The translations under genes and the position numbers were made by a program. Below are positions 22,929 through 39,149 of a DNA stretch of 64,000 bases, one piece after another. How positions within the stretch are numbered: the first letter of the stretch is position 1; each line of letters begins with the position of its first letter. The notes below the pieces were generated by a model that saw only the letters and a program-made list of their open reading frames with translations, did no database searches and was not told where the DNA came from. The stretch is taken from the NCBI GenBank assembly GCA_010909165.1, contig VJWM01000025.1, forward strand, positions 1,488,001 to 1,552,000, in the 5' to 3' direction. The DNA comes from Anthoceros angustus (taxonomy: Eukaryota; Streptophyta; Anthocerotopsida; Anthocerotales; Anthocerotaceae).

Positions 22929-25900
22929 ATGGCTTACAAGGATGATGACGATGATGAGGAGGAGGTGGCGGAAGAGGTAGAGGAGGAGGAGGAAGAGGAG
23001 GAGGAGGAGGAGGAGGAAGAGGAAAGGTCCTCCCGCAAGCGGAAGAAGCACAAGGCGGCAGCTTACATCGACGATGTGGCCGAGGAGGATGACGATGAGG
23101 AGGAGGAAGAAGAGACAGCCAGGAGGAAACGGAGGGTGCGGCGTGCATCCGAGTTCATCGATGACGCGGCCATTGATGCCAGTGACGAGGAGGAGGAGGA
23201 GGAGGACGAGGAGGAAGAAGGTGCTGGGGTTTGATTCCTTTCTGCCTGTGCTTGCCCTGGGCGGCCGTTGCGGCCACGGGAGGGAGGAACCGGCCTGATG
23301 CCTGACCTGGCTCTGCTGCCTGACCTGGCTCTGCTGCAGGTTTCCTGGACGACAGAGGAGCTGACTTGCCGGAAGAAGTGGTGCCTACCAGCCGCATGCC
23401 GCACCGGAATCTGCTACCTGGGGACGACCAGCAGGAGAATGTGGATGATTTGGAAAATTTCATCAAGCAGCGGTACGGCGGTGGCCATGACTACGGGGAG
23501 TACGAGGAGACGGAAACCACGGAGGTGGAACAGCAGGCTCTGCTGCCGTCGATCAAGGATCCCAAGCTGTGGATGGTCAGGTGCCAGGTATGAGGAGGTA
23601 GCCTTTCGCTGGGATGTGCGCGGTGAATTATGAGGGGAACTCCTCTGAAAAGTTGTGCCGGCTGTTGTATGTGCAGGTGGGACATGAGCGTGAAGCCGCT
23701 GTGTGCCTCATGCAGAAGTATCTGGATCTGGACCACCAGGGCCAACCACTGGCCATCAAGTCTGCGATTGCCCTTGACCATCTCAAAGGACTTTTCTATG
23801 TGGAGTCCGAGAAAGAGGCTTACGTGAGGCAGGTATGTGGCTTGCAAGTTCGGCTAGATCCTGCTGTCGGCAGGTGGAGTCTTGTGTTTGAGGGCGTGTG
23901 CAGCAAGCAGGTGATGGTTTTAGTGTGTTGTGGATGGCAGGCGATCAAAGGAATGCGGATGATTTTTCAGAGCAAAGTCACTCTCGTTCCGATCAAGGAA
24001 ATGACAGATGTGCTGTCAGTGGAGAAGAAGACCATTGACATTGCTAACGAGAGCTGGGTCAGGATAAAGAGCGGCGTCTACAAAGGCGACTTGGCAAAGG
24101 TAGGGTGGTTGGTCTGTTTTGCATATTACTATGTGTTTCAAAAAATTTCGCGAAGGGCAGCTAACATTTCGATTGTGTATTGCTGGAATCAGGTAGTGGA
24201 TGTGGATCATGTAAAGCAGAGGGTGAGGGTTATGCTGATCCCCAGGCTTGATCTGCAAGCTCTTGCTGCTAAGCTCCAGGTAAGGTATGTGCCTACTAAT
24301 TGGCGTTATTTTGTGTTGGGCTCTTCATTCGAGGCAGACAAGTCACGACCCTTACTGAAAGTGGGTCTTCCTAAACTGACTTGCAGGATGATAGAGATGA
24401 CAGGGACAAAAAGAAGACTTTGAGACCAGCTCCACGGTTCTTGAACGTTGAGGAGCTCAAGTAGGCCATCCCACTCTCTTCCTGCACGTCTCTTGTCCAT
24501 GTGTTCGTGCAGCAGGTTCAAGCTGCTGGATCAACCTGATTCAAACCTTTGCTGCTGTGCAGAGACATGAGAATCCCTGTGGACCGTAGGCGTGATGGAT
24601 CGACGGGAGAACTCCTTGATGTTTTCAATGGGATGACTTTCAAGGATGGTTACCTGTACAAGATGGTCTCTCTGAAGAGTGTGGATACCAATGTGGTCCC
24701 AACTTTTGATGAGCTGCAGAAATTCCAGAAACCTGGAGAAGATGGCAGTATAGATGCAATGGGGCTTCCTTCAGCATTGTCCTCAAAGCAAAGGGGCAAG
24801 CTGATGAAAGGTGACGCTGTTGTGATTATCGAAGGAGACTTGCAGAATTTGATGGGATATGTGGAAAAGGTTGATGAAAACACGGTATACATCCGTCCAA
24901 AGGATTTGTCCCTGAAGGTAATTCCTGGCCTCTGGATTGTTTTTTTTTGTTTCACTCAGCTGCAGGATGTACCAGATTGGTTAACACAGTGTATCCCTCT
25001 ACTTGCTGAACCCTTTGATGTGACAGGAAACAATTGCTGTGAATGAGTCACAAGTGCGGAAATTTTTCAAGACTGGGGATCATGTGAAGGTGATCAGAGG
25101 GGCTCATCTAGGGTCTACTGGAATGGTGGTAAAGGTGAACCACCATTCAGTGGTTCTTCTGAATGATACCACGAAGGAGGATGTAAGTGATGCTTTTGGA
25201 CCAGTGGGGTTTTTACCTGCGTGCATGTGGACTCTGGTCTTTGTGCCAACAATGCCTGTGCAATGCTGTGACAGATTCAAGTTTTCACAGCTGATGTAGT
25301 GGAGAGCTCAGAGGTCACAACAGGTCTTTCGAAGTTGGGGGATTATGAGCTGCACGACCTTGTTCTACTGGAGTAAGATCATATTTTGCATGCATTCCAG
25401 TAGTTGCCAAAATTTCAATATCCTCTGATACGGGAGCGTGGTTTGATTCTGTTGGGCAGTCAAGCAACTGTTGGTGTCATCATTAGGGTCGAGCCAGATG
25501 GTTGTCAGGTATCAAAGATGATCTGAAGCATTGCTCCTTGCTACTTGTTCCTCAAGGTTTTCTGGTATCGTATGGCTGACTGTTGTAGTGCCATGGACCG
25601 ACCCTTCGCAGATTCTGAAGGGCAACACTGAAAAGGCAGAGGTGATAACTGTTAAGCAGAGAGACATGAGGAAGAAAATCTTTGACAGGAAGGCATATGC
25701 TGCCGATGGGGATGGGAATATGGTCAGTGTGAAGGACATTGTACGAGTGCGTGATGGCCGCTACAAGGTACCTGTCCTGCCTAGTACAAGGTGTGAATGT
25801 TCACTTTTGCTAGAAATCAGTCAGGAATCTTTAGTCTTGGTGTAGCTGATGCAAGTGATGTACAGGGTAGACAAGGACCCGTGGAGCACATAAACCGCAG

Positions 25901-28666
25901 CATCCTATTTATATATGATCGTCACCACTTAGAGAACGGTGGCTTTTTTTGTGTGCGATCACAAGCTTGTGTTGCACTTGGGGGTACAAGAAGTGGGAAC
26001 GAACGAGTGGTAAGTCCTTTGTTATATGTGTTCAGCGTGCAAAGGATGTTGGGCAAAGCGTATTGGTGGTCTGTATGTGGACCGTAATGTTTGAGCTTGC
26101 TTTGATGATTGCATCGGGGTTTTGGTTTGACGACGCTGGTTGGAATTAATTGGCATCGGGATAATGTGCCTGCAATTCATCCTGTCTGTAACTTTGGACG
26201 GTCTTGGGAAATCTTGCAGAAAGCGGTTACATCAAGCTTTAGCGACCTACACCCTCCATCTCGGTATCTTCAGTCACCCCGACGAACTCCTCTGCGGGAT
26301 GTTTATCAACCTCAAAGTGGTAGGTTGAGTGGATTTGACTGGTCATCTCCAGCCATCTGTTATGTGCCTAGGTTGTCTAGGTGGACCAAAGTTGCCGAGA
26401 TAAAATTGTCTGCAGGGTTTGGAGGAGGTTATGGTGGCCGAAATGGGGGTCACGCTCGGAGAGATGAGGGGCTAGTTGGGAGGACAGTCAAAATAAGATT
26501 GGGGCCGTTCAAAGGTTACCGAGGCCGTGTAAAGGATGCTACAAGCACCACTGTCCGAATTGAATTAGAGTCTCAAATGAAGGAGGTTACAGGTAAGCCT
26601 TTGTGTCCTCCTTGGTGTGTTTGTGAAAACTTTTTTCACAACTTTAAACTGCCCGATTCTGAGGTGCTGTCTATGTAGGATGTCGTGTCTGAGCCTGAAT
26701 CTGATGTGTGGCAGTACGGCGAGATCAACTCTCAGACATTGGTGACATGCCGATGGCTTCGACCTCCTTCAGGTCTGTGCTACTGTGATGTACTCAAGTC
26801 AGTAGCCTGGAAGGATCTCGTGTTTGGAAGCATATTCACCTTCTAGCTTATACGTGCAGGGAATCACCTAGATATGGACTTGGTAGTGAAACTCCTATGC
26901 ACCCTTCCAGAACTCCCATGCATCCAGGCTCCTTCATGACTCCCATGCGGGATCCATCAGGTGAATATGATCAACCTTGCCTGACATAGCCTTGTATGAT
27001 CAAGGTCAGATGTGTCGACATAGCCTTGTATGATCATGGTCTGATATTCCAATTCTCGCAGCCACCCCCATCCATGAGGGTATGCGGACGCCAATGCGGG
27101 ATAGAGCTTGGAACCCACATGCTCAAATGACTCCTCTGAGGTTTGTATTTCTAGCACCTTCATGGGGATATGCCCAGATTGTATCCAGCATTTACCTCTT
27201 GCTCACCGTCCACTTCAAGTCTGTTGCTCTGAACCTGCTGGTCCAGTAGCTTCTTTTTGTCATCTGTGAATGCATCTACTAGTGACTGTAAGGCTGCCTC
27301 ACTGCAGAGTGTTGTTGAGCCGGATGCTTAACAACTGCTCCTAAGTGCACATCTTTATCTTATGTCTGTCCTCTGATGTAAACTAGAAACTGATGATCTT
27401 GGATCATAGAGTGGTGGCAGGCTCCCTTGTCCCTTCCCTTTGTCCCCTTTGTTCTATTTCTCTCTCTCCCCCGGTCTTCTGTCTTGTAAGTCGGGGATCA
27501 CCTGCCGAGAACCACCGCTGATGCTCTAGCTATGAGAGCTGAGGACAAAGTCTGGATTAAAACTTGGATTATGCTTTGTTGGCGTCAAGGCGTCAGCACC
27601 TTGTTTAGGCCGGGTTTGAGTGGCTGTGTTGGTTGTGGGCAGGGATAATTCTTGGGATGACTCCAATCCGAGCACATGGAATGCTTCTACACCACAGTAT
27701 CAGGTGATATGCTGGGAATCATGTGTCAGGTTTATAGTCTGTCTGCGGCCACCTGGGTGATCATACTTGTACTTGTATGTGCAACAGCCTGGAACACCTG
27801 GTGGGCGACCGTATGAAGCCGCAACACCTGGTGCTAGCTGGGCGAGTACGCCTGGACCGAGCTACAGCGAAGCTACTCCTGAAAGTTCTGTGCGCAGTTA
27901 TGGTATGGCGCTGATTCAGTTTCCTATGCGTCAGCCTCATAGTTCCTTGCCTGGCAGGGTTACGCATTCTGGTGCCTATTTTTGAGGTGGGTGTTTTTAT
28001 CCAGGAAATGCTCCAAGTCCATACATGTCAGTCCCTGGTGGTCCACCAATGACTCCTGGTGCCCCCGCTTTCCTCCTCCCTGGTACTCCTGGGCAGCCAA
28101 TGACTCCAGGCACAGGGTCCCTGGAACCTCCGTCACCGGCGTCAGGTTGGTTTCTTCTCTATTTAAGGAGGACTGGGAAAATTTGGGGTTGGATTTACTG
28201 CTGAAGGCTATCTGGTGCTTTTTCCGACAGGAGTGAGCAGCCACGATGCAGAGAGCAAATGGGGACTTCCAGATGTTATTGTTACGGTTCGCGCGCATGG
28301 TATTGGAGTCATCCGCGAGGTTTTGATGGTGAGTGACTGCAGTACTGCATGCGCGTGGTTGCCATAACTGTGATGCTTGCTTCTGTGGAGAAGGTGACAG
28401 TTTGCATGCTGAACAAACAGGACGGCACCTGCACCGTGGCACTGGGAATGGCTGGTGATGGTGAGACTATCATTGCAAGCCACACGGAAATGGAACTAGT
28501 ATTACCCAAGAAGACAGACAAGATCAAGATTGTGTTGGGTGAACTTCGAGGCAGCACGGGGAAGTTAATTGGCATCGATGGTGCTGATGGAATAGTGAAG
28601 ATGGATGAGACTTTAGACATAAAGATCCTAGATATGAGTAATCTGGGAAAAATGTTAGCACCTTAG
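22929..28666 (+). CDS. SPT5: Transcription elongation factor SPT5, tandem copy 2 (22 exons)
   Basis: Same role and exon order as the upstream copy, about 9.3 kb away in direct orientation. The first exons are 22,929-23,220 and 23,340-23,587; the last is 28,421-28,666. Every exon of copy 1 has an open counterpart with GT-AG ends. Exon 1 is 12 bp longer (more Glu codons in the acidic region) and exon 2 is 3 bp longer (an added Gly), so the product should be about 1,050 aa if the other exon lengths hold. The NGN domain, KOW domains, the TPMHPSRTPMHP/TPMRD repeat region and the terminal KOW (KIKIVLGELRGSTGKLIGID) are all present. Differences from copy 1 are mostly conservative (e.g. YVRQ for YVRR before intron 3; ETIAVNESQV for GIIAVNESQV). 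Intron 1 contains an 18-bp duplication (cctgacctggctctgctg twice). Likely functional. Confidence 0.94.
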
Positions 28667-28699
28667 AATGACCATCCATCACTCCTCAATCGCCGACGC

Positions 28700-30835
28700 G
28701 AAGTGTTTTTGTCTTTTGGAACGGACTATGTTACGTTTCGAGTAAGGTCACAGTATCGTTTAGGTCTCAGATCAGAGAGACACAAAAGTTGGACCGCTGA
28801 TCGCAAATGTCCACATCTCTCGGTGCCTAGAACATGAGATATAAGTACTATCAAATGTTATATTAATTTAATTACATAAGTTTTTTTAATGTAAGGTTTT
28901 GGAAGTATAATAAAACTCTGGCAGAAGAATTGAATCAAATGAAAAATTTGAGCTGCAAGTACTACCAAATGTTATATTAATTTAATAATAAAAGTTTTTT
29001 AATATTGGGTTTTAAAAGTATAATAAAATTCTGGTAGAAGAATTGAATCAAATGAATAGCATCTATGACAGTTGTTAATAGTGTTGGTCCATACAATCTT
29101 GGGCTTGAATTGTATTGTTATCTAACAGGACAGGTCCTCCTTCTGTATATCCTTGGGGCTCATTGGTGGAGTATTTTAATCTCAATTTAGTATCCTAGTG
29201 AAGATTTTTTACCTACTGTTTTTCGTGCTTTTCTTTGTAGGTGCTAGGTTTCATCCCTATTGTTGTTATTCTTAATCTTTTTCGCTGAATTCCATATTTA
29301 AAACTTCCTTCTATGTTTTATTGATGTTATTGATGTTTATTGTTGTTGTTGTTGGTCGTCCTGGTTGTTGTTATTATTCTTTTCCGCTGAAATTCGTATT
29401 TAGAATTTTTTTTCTATCTGTTGCATATGTTCATCGTGGTCGTGTCGTGCGGATAGGTAAGGCGCCACATATCAATAAATGTACATAAATAAGGACATAA
29501 ATAAGGTGCCAGATATCAGTAAGTGTGGATAGACAAGGCGCCAGATATCAATAAGTGTGGATAGACAAGGTGCCAGATATCAATAAGTGGGGATAGACAA
29601 GGCGCGGATATCGATAGTGTGGATAGACAAGGCGCCAGATATCAATAAGTGTGGATAGACAAGGTGCCAGATATCAATAAGTGGGGATAGACAAGGCGCC
29701 AGATATCAGTAAGTGTGGATAGGCAAGGAGCGAGATATCAATAAGTGTGAATAGACAAGACGCAAGATATCAATAAGTGTGAATAAACAAGGCGCCATAT
29801 ATCAATAAGTGCGGATAGGTAAGCTGCCAGATATCAATAAGTGCGAATATGTAAGGCGCCAGATATTAATAAGGACGGATAGATATGGCACCAAATATAA
29901 ATAAGTGCGGATAAGTAAGGTGCCAAATATTAATAAGTGCGGATAGGTAGAGCGCCGAATATCAACAAGTGTGGATAGATAAGGCGCCACATATCAAGAA
30001 GTGCGAACATGCAAAGTTCCAGATGTCAATAAGTGCAGAGTAGGATAAGGTACCAAATATCAATTAGTGCAAATAGGTAGAGCGCCACCAGATATCAATA
30101 AGTGTGATTAGATAAGGCGCCAGATATTAATAAGTATGATTAGATAAGGCGCTAGATATCAATAAGTGCGAATAGGTAAAGCACCACATATCAATAAGTG
30201 CGGATAGGTATTAAGAAAGAAGTTCAGCTACTTGTGTAGAAATAAGCTCAACTATTGATGTAGAAACATATGTGAAATTGATGATTGCAAGCTGGTACTT
30301 GTGTAACGTAGCTAGTTTCTATATAGAAAAGACATATGGTACTAACTTCATGAGCTTTATGATCCTTGGCCATATTTTTATTTGATTGTCGCTATCTTAT
30401 AAAAACCATATAAGAATAAATATATGTGAGACTATAAATGTGTAGGTTCACATGTATTTATTCGTTTATGGGTTTTCAACACCATTCAAACAAATACACG
30501 TGAAGGTATTAAATGTTCACAATGAAACTCAAGTGCATATTGCATTGAATGTTTGAGTTGGACTTTTCATATTAGTGAGAGAATACTTCTCCATTAGAAA
30601 ACTAGCATCTTATATTAGAAAAGCTAACATCTCATACAGGTGTAAATATCTAATGCATTCTAATTTCATTAAAATAAGTTCAATGATAATAAATAATTTA
30701 ACTACCAATCACTAACCAGCTTGATTCCTTCATAATATTTTCCAGATGAGATGCATGGTAAATTTTATTCTAATTCATTTTATTGCCAATATTTGTTAAT
30801 TTCTTTCCCAATTAAGAAGCAGATCCTCATCCTCA
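28700..30835. repeat. AT-rich spacer with a 32-bp satellite array (about 29,455-30,215)
   Basis: Around 23 degenerate copies of a roughly 32-bp unit, consensus ggcgccagatatcaataagtgtggatagacaa, run from about 29,455 to 30,215. Units in the middle (29,540-29,700) are the most alike, and spacing becomes irregular to the right. Each unit usually contains gatatc. The flanks (28,800-29,450 and 30,230-30,830) are AT-rich and lack supported genes. A direct repeat of about 110 bp lies at 28,840-29,060 (accaaatgttatattaattta...gaattgaatcaaatga). Confidence 0.85.
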
Positions 30836-30839
30836 ACGC

Positions 30840-30955
30840 ACGAAGAGAGTGGGATGGCCTACTTGAGCTCCTCAACGTTCAAGAACCGTGGAGCTGGTCT
30901 CAAAGTCTTGTTTTTGTCCCTGTCATCTCTATCACCCTGCACGTCAATTAACGGA
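30840..30955 (-). pseudogene. SPT5 exon-6 scrap with flanking intron sequence
   Basis: The reverse complement reads the exon-6 product ([16 protein letters not shown]) followed by the intron-6 sequence starting gtaggccatcccactctctt. Nothing else of SPT5 remains on its left. It marks where the left end of module unit 1 was cut inside an SPT5 copy. Confidence 0.85.
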
Positions 30956-31451
30956 ACCCCACTTTCAGTGAAAGATGGTCATGTATGTACCATGATATGT
31001 GGTACATGAGCTAGGCGCTCAGCCCCGCTTTCAGTGAGCTGTTTGAGCTCACAACACATACAGTAGTTTGCTCGGGTCCGGACGTACCCGGTACAACCAT
31101 CCAAAACGAAACCACACACCTTGTCAGCATGAGCCGTTCCGCAAAGACGTCTACGGAGGTAGCATTGCTGGCAGGATGAAACGTGAGAAGCACTTTTCGG
31201 TACAAGTTTTTCTTTGACACCACTTCACCAGCACCTCAATTGAAAGACTCCAAGGGGCAGCGCCAGTCAGCTATGTACATACCTCTAACCATATAGCTAT
31301 GAACATACCTCTGACACATTGCGGACGCAGGGGACCAAGACACATTGTACACACCATTGTGATCATATTCGCTGTCTGCATGATGCGGGCTGTTGTTGCA
31401 ATCCATCAGTCCATCACGAGTCAACAGCGGTTGGCCACTAGAATGTTGGAA

Positions 31452-34863
<3,412 letters not shown>

Positions 34864-36774
34864 CACTATGTGCAAATCGACACTAACAACACCTTCTCCT
34901 GTGGCGAGCAACGACACGTTGATGCCACCCGCTCCCTCACGCAGCTCCTGAAATGAAAACTGAAGAGTGAAGACGGACGACGCAACCTCGGCTTCAAGGT
35001 GGAGACCCGTGCCTCATGAAGAGCATATCCTGAGTGTGAGCAGGCAGGCCTTGCAAGTCGTAGTCGTAGGCTGGAAACCCACGAAAGTCTTGACGTCACC
35101 AGGAATTGATGAGGACTGTCAGATTCCCGTCCTTGACCACGGTGAAGCACTTCAATCCATAAACAAAGACTGGAATGTGAGGCGCACGAAATTCGCTGCC
35201 GAAGAGAATGATTTCAAATTGAATGTGGACCCGGAGCAGTGAATTTGAAGCACACGAAGGAGCCTGCTATCAGCAGCCTGCACATGCCAGTGTCTCATGT
35301 GGCTTTCACATCCAAGACGACAAGCTCAAGTGTGCGCAGTGAGCTTGTCCTCTTCCTTCTTCCTAAAACTTTTTCTTCAAGTTTTCCAGTATCTTTCTAC
35401 GAGCACTTCCTTGCAGCAAGGTTGTCCTTGTTGCAGGTGCTGCGTATTTCATCTAATCCGTGTCCAATGCTTCGTCTTCATATTCCCATGCTTCACGCGC
35501 ACAATATATATAAGTTTCAATGCGTGTTGCCGTGCAGCCTTTTTGACTTCAGGTCATTTTCCTGCGGCTCTTGCATAATCTCTGGTACTTCCACGACATC
35601 GATCGTCCGGCTCCCCTGTGTTTTCTCTCTACTGTAGTACGGAGTTTTTCTCCATCAGCAAATGGCGCACCAGGGACGAATGACGTCCTCCATGGTGCGC
35701 GATGATGCAGGGCAGCAGGCCTTTCACGCGTTGTGTTGTCATGCTAGTCGGGTGCAGACCTCGGTCATGACCAACGCCTGCACCCGGCCTCAACACGGCC
35801 TGCACATGTCAGTACAGGCAAACGGCGATATGGAAGGCGCAAACAACGGCGATATGTAAGGCGCAGTGCGAGGAGACGAGTTGAGGCCAAAAAAAACCAA
35901 GGGTGGATTCACACTATAACCGGTCTTGACTGACCAGTCAGTGCCGCCTCACGGCCTTGTTCCAAGCGGTGACCCGTTCGACCTCCCTTGGCATTCACAT
36001 ATCACCGGTGGTATTGGCGAGTGGTCAGCACGAGTTTAGGATAGAGTTTACCTGTTTCATGAAAATTATTTAAATTATTACCTATCCGAGGGACGATTCG
36101 GTATTAATTAATTAGAATTAGTAAAAGTTGAAACTTCAGAAATTATTATACTTAAAATGTTGAATATGTAAAAATTAATGAGTTTAAGATGCCAAAAACA
36201 AGGAAATTAGATTTTGTGTGAAAAATTAGGGTTTTTTTAGGGGAGGTCTATACATATCCATTAGTTTTATATAGATACCTTTGTATTTTAATAAATGTTA
36301 AATTTTGATAGAATTATTTTTATAAACATAAAAATTTTGAGAAATACAAATATTTATGTTGAACCTTAGTGTTTTTCAAAAAATAATTATTTCGGCATTA
36401 TCCTGTTGAACCACCCCTCGAGGTACGGTATTCTATTTTTCTCCCCCAAAACTTTTTTCACGTTGTATATCCCGCTGTACATGTGTCGTTTACAAGGCAC
36501 TTTGTCATGCACTTCAGGCTTTTTCTTTCTTCTTGTGCGAGTCGGTCGAAAGCCTTCTTCTTATGCGTGTCGATTTCAGCGCCTGCCCTTTTAGAGTTGT
36601 GGTGTGGAGCGGATTGGAAAAGAGCTTGGTGAAAATTATCATGGCACACAATGATGAGGTACATTTTTTTAAAACAATATTTGTATTAACGTATATTATT
36701 CAGGTATTGATATTTTTTTAATTTATTGATCTATGTAGGCACTTAATGACACCATACATTTAGGGTTAGCAATA
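34864..36774. other. Spacer upstream of receptor kinase A
   Basis: No supported gene. The segment recurs almost unchanged at 48,090-49,487 in unit 2, including agtgtctcatgtggctttca and the 5'-flank phrase atggcgcaccagggacgaat. The right half (36,060-36,400) is AT-rich. Small open frames here (for example 34,967-35,242) show no domain. They are probably 5' flank. Confidence 0.5.
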
Positions 36775-37290
36775 TTGTGTGTTATGGAGATCATATCCTC
36801 CACCCATATGAGAATGATGATAGGAGTTGCTGCAGCAATGATTCAATTAAAGCAGAGACGTAAAAGAGAGACCATCCTGGATACACGAACTCAATGGGCT
36901 GTGGAAAGGAGCCATATATTTGGAGACCAGTCACTATCGGCAGCATACAATGACAAGATGTTCAAGCATCGAATTCGAGTGAACAAGGCCACCTTTCAAC
37001 ACATATGTTCAGCAGTGGCACCACTATTTGCAAGACAAGATAATACTTTTTGGAAGGCTGTGCCAGTGGACAAAAGAGTGCGAATGGCACTCTTCAAACT
37101 ATCTAGTGGGGAGAGATTGTGCACAGCAGGTGATTTGTTTGGGTACGCAAATTCTACATCATGTAAAGCAACGCTTTTATTTTGTAATGCTCTACGTACG
37201 CTGCATGACACTTACATCCCGTGGACTAACAAGCAGCGAATGGAGCAATATGCAAATGAAATGGCTAACAGAAGGAGGTGGGGTTGAATT
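36775..37290 (+). mobile_element. PIF/Harbinger (HARBI1-like) transposase N-terminal fragment
   Basis: An open frame of 170 aa carries the helix-rich N-terminal part of HARBI1-type nucleases: FKHRIRVNKATFQHICSAVA, RQDNTFWKAVPVDKRVRMAL, and FKLSSGERLCTAGDLFGYAN with the following STSCKATLLFCNALRTLHD. This is the 'F..I...L.P.....T.FR..V....R....L..L..G......LF..S' pattern before the DDE domain. The catalytic DDE part is absent, so it cannot transpose by itself. A further-decayed relative sits at about 53,720-53,920. The following 37,290-37,690 is G/A-rich low-complexity sequence, also in the second module copy. Confidence 0.65.
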
Positions 37291-37884
37291 TGGAGGTGGC
37301 ATGAAATTAGGGTGAGGCATGGAGAAAGGCATGAAACTAGGAGCAGGTATGAAGCTAGGAGGAGGCATGGAACTTGAAGATGGCAGAGGCAATCTAGGAT
37401 GAGGAAGCGGCTCACTTGTGGCAGAGAAGTTAGGTTGCCTTCCAATAGCAACATCTCGACCAAGATAGGAGAGAAGAGACTCGGACGAGGATCGAGCCCA
37501 ATGGTCTATCAAGAGAGTAGAGGGTGCGATGGAAGCCTCTTCTCAATCTGCAGAAAGCAGCAATGGAAGAGTTTGGAACATGCAACCGTGGAAGGGAAGC
37601 CCGCAAGGCTTCACACGGAAATTCAACTCGACATTAGGAAGGGAGCGAAGAGACCGGGAAGTGTGTTGATTAAGGAAGTATAATTTGCATAATTATGGAT
37701 CATGGTAACTTAAAAAGGCGCACGCAATTAGTTCATAAGGCTCACCACCGGGCATGTCAGTTCGTACCTGCCTTCACCCCTAGGTACAAACTGACACCAT
37801 TTTTTCGATGGACCGGCTTGATAGTGTGAATGGACGGCCATCTCCTCGACCTATAGTATGCCTTGGGGTTTCGACTTACCACCA

Positions 37885-38770
37885 GTGTGAATCCACCCTA
37901 AGTAGGTGGCCCGATTCCGGACAGCCCTTCTTCATTTGTAAATTTTAAAATTTATACATTATGATATAATAATAAAAATATGAAATTTCAAATAAAATTA
38001 GTAAATAATATCTACTATATGGGATTAAAAAATGTGGTTGCATTTGCTCGGGACGTTCAGTAGCTCTAATCGGACATAGAGTTGCCTTAACCGGATTATG
38101 TGTGCCTCTAAACTGGATAGACTACCAGCAAAATTGAACGTAGGGTTCATCGTGCTCGACAAGCACTTGGGTAAATTGGGCAGCTGCCAAATGACGTTGC
38201 TGCAAGACTGCTTTATCATTCAGGCGAAACGGATGTGTGAGGTATGGATGCAGCAATTGCGGCTTGGCTTTCACGGCGTGCTCTCGCACAATCTCTCGAT
38301 GCTTCGCTGGCAGCTATTTGTCTTGCTTTCCTTGCTATGAGCTCATCCAATTTTTACTTCTTCGCAGCCAAGCTTAGTAATGTCTTGGCCTCCTTCTCCC
38401 TCGATCTGGCCATAGCCTTCTCCATTGCTACTTTTGCCTTCCTCTCGCCCTTCTCAACCTTATCCTTTGTTTCCACTGCTTGCTTGGTGAGCTTGCTCAG
38501 TCTTTTCTCTTCCTTAGCCCTTCCCTTTGTACCTGCTTCCTATTCTATCAATTTTGTTTCAACAATTCCTTTGATGTTAACACGACAATAGACATGTATG
38601 CAGAGCCTCTCTTTCGTGGTTTCGATCTAGCTGGCAAGGGCTGGAAAGGTGTGAGAATTGCCTTCAACTAGGCAGCATCATTGGATATAGCTACCGTACC
38701 CACCAGTGACGTAGGAGACTATCCACGCTGTTCATGGTGTAGACATTGATGATCGTGCAGGCTCCTTGGA
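37885..38770 (-). other. Unit-1-specific block with a degenerate coiled-coil frame
   Basis: In unit 2, sequence matching 37,880 joins directly to sequence matching about 38,772 (near 54,450), so these roughly 0.9 kb are present only in unit 1. On the minus strand, 38,560-38,240 reads as a Lys/Glu/Ala-rich helical peptide (SKLTKQAVETKDKVEKGERK, then KLDELIARKARQIAASEASR) interrupted by one stop. The hydrophobic plus-strand frame is its shadow. Family unknown. Whether it was inserted in unit 1 or deleted in unit 2 is not known. Confidence 0.45.
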
Positions 38771-39149
38771 GTCTCTTGACGCAGGTATTCTTCGTCCATG
38801 TCAGTGATTACCTCCAATTGCTTCTTCCTACTTCTTCATGTTCCCAAGATCCTGCTTCCTGCCTCCAAACACGCTAGTTCAGTTTGTAAGTTGTGAAAAC
38901 TCTCACCTGTTGCTTCCTTGTCCCAGCCAATGTTGCTTCCTTATCCCACCTAATACCGGCATAGTGCTCTCACTGTCGTTTGAAGGAGCTTGATTATGAT
39001 GAGGATCTCGAGATGTCTCCAGTGACAACTGTATCTTTTGAACATATACGAACCTTGAGAGACTTGATGTCCGCTTACCTCTGCTTCCTGAGCCAATTGT
39101 AAATTTAGGTGTGTCTAGAATGGGGCCACCTATTATGTTGGGCGCAGTG

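Noticed and set aside
22776-23404. Minus-strand frames rich in Ser, Pro and Leu over the SPT5 N-terminus
   Set aside because: They are the complement of the Glu/Asp-rich SPT5 exon 1. The same shadow appears over copy 1.
38244-38591. Hydrophobic plus-strand frame that looks like a membrane protein
   Set aside because: It is the complement of a Lys/Glu-rich helical frame on minus. The Leu/Phe/Ser composition is what antisense of such codons gives.
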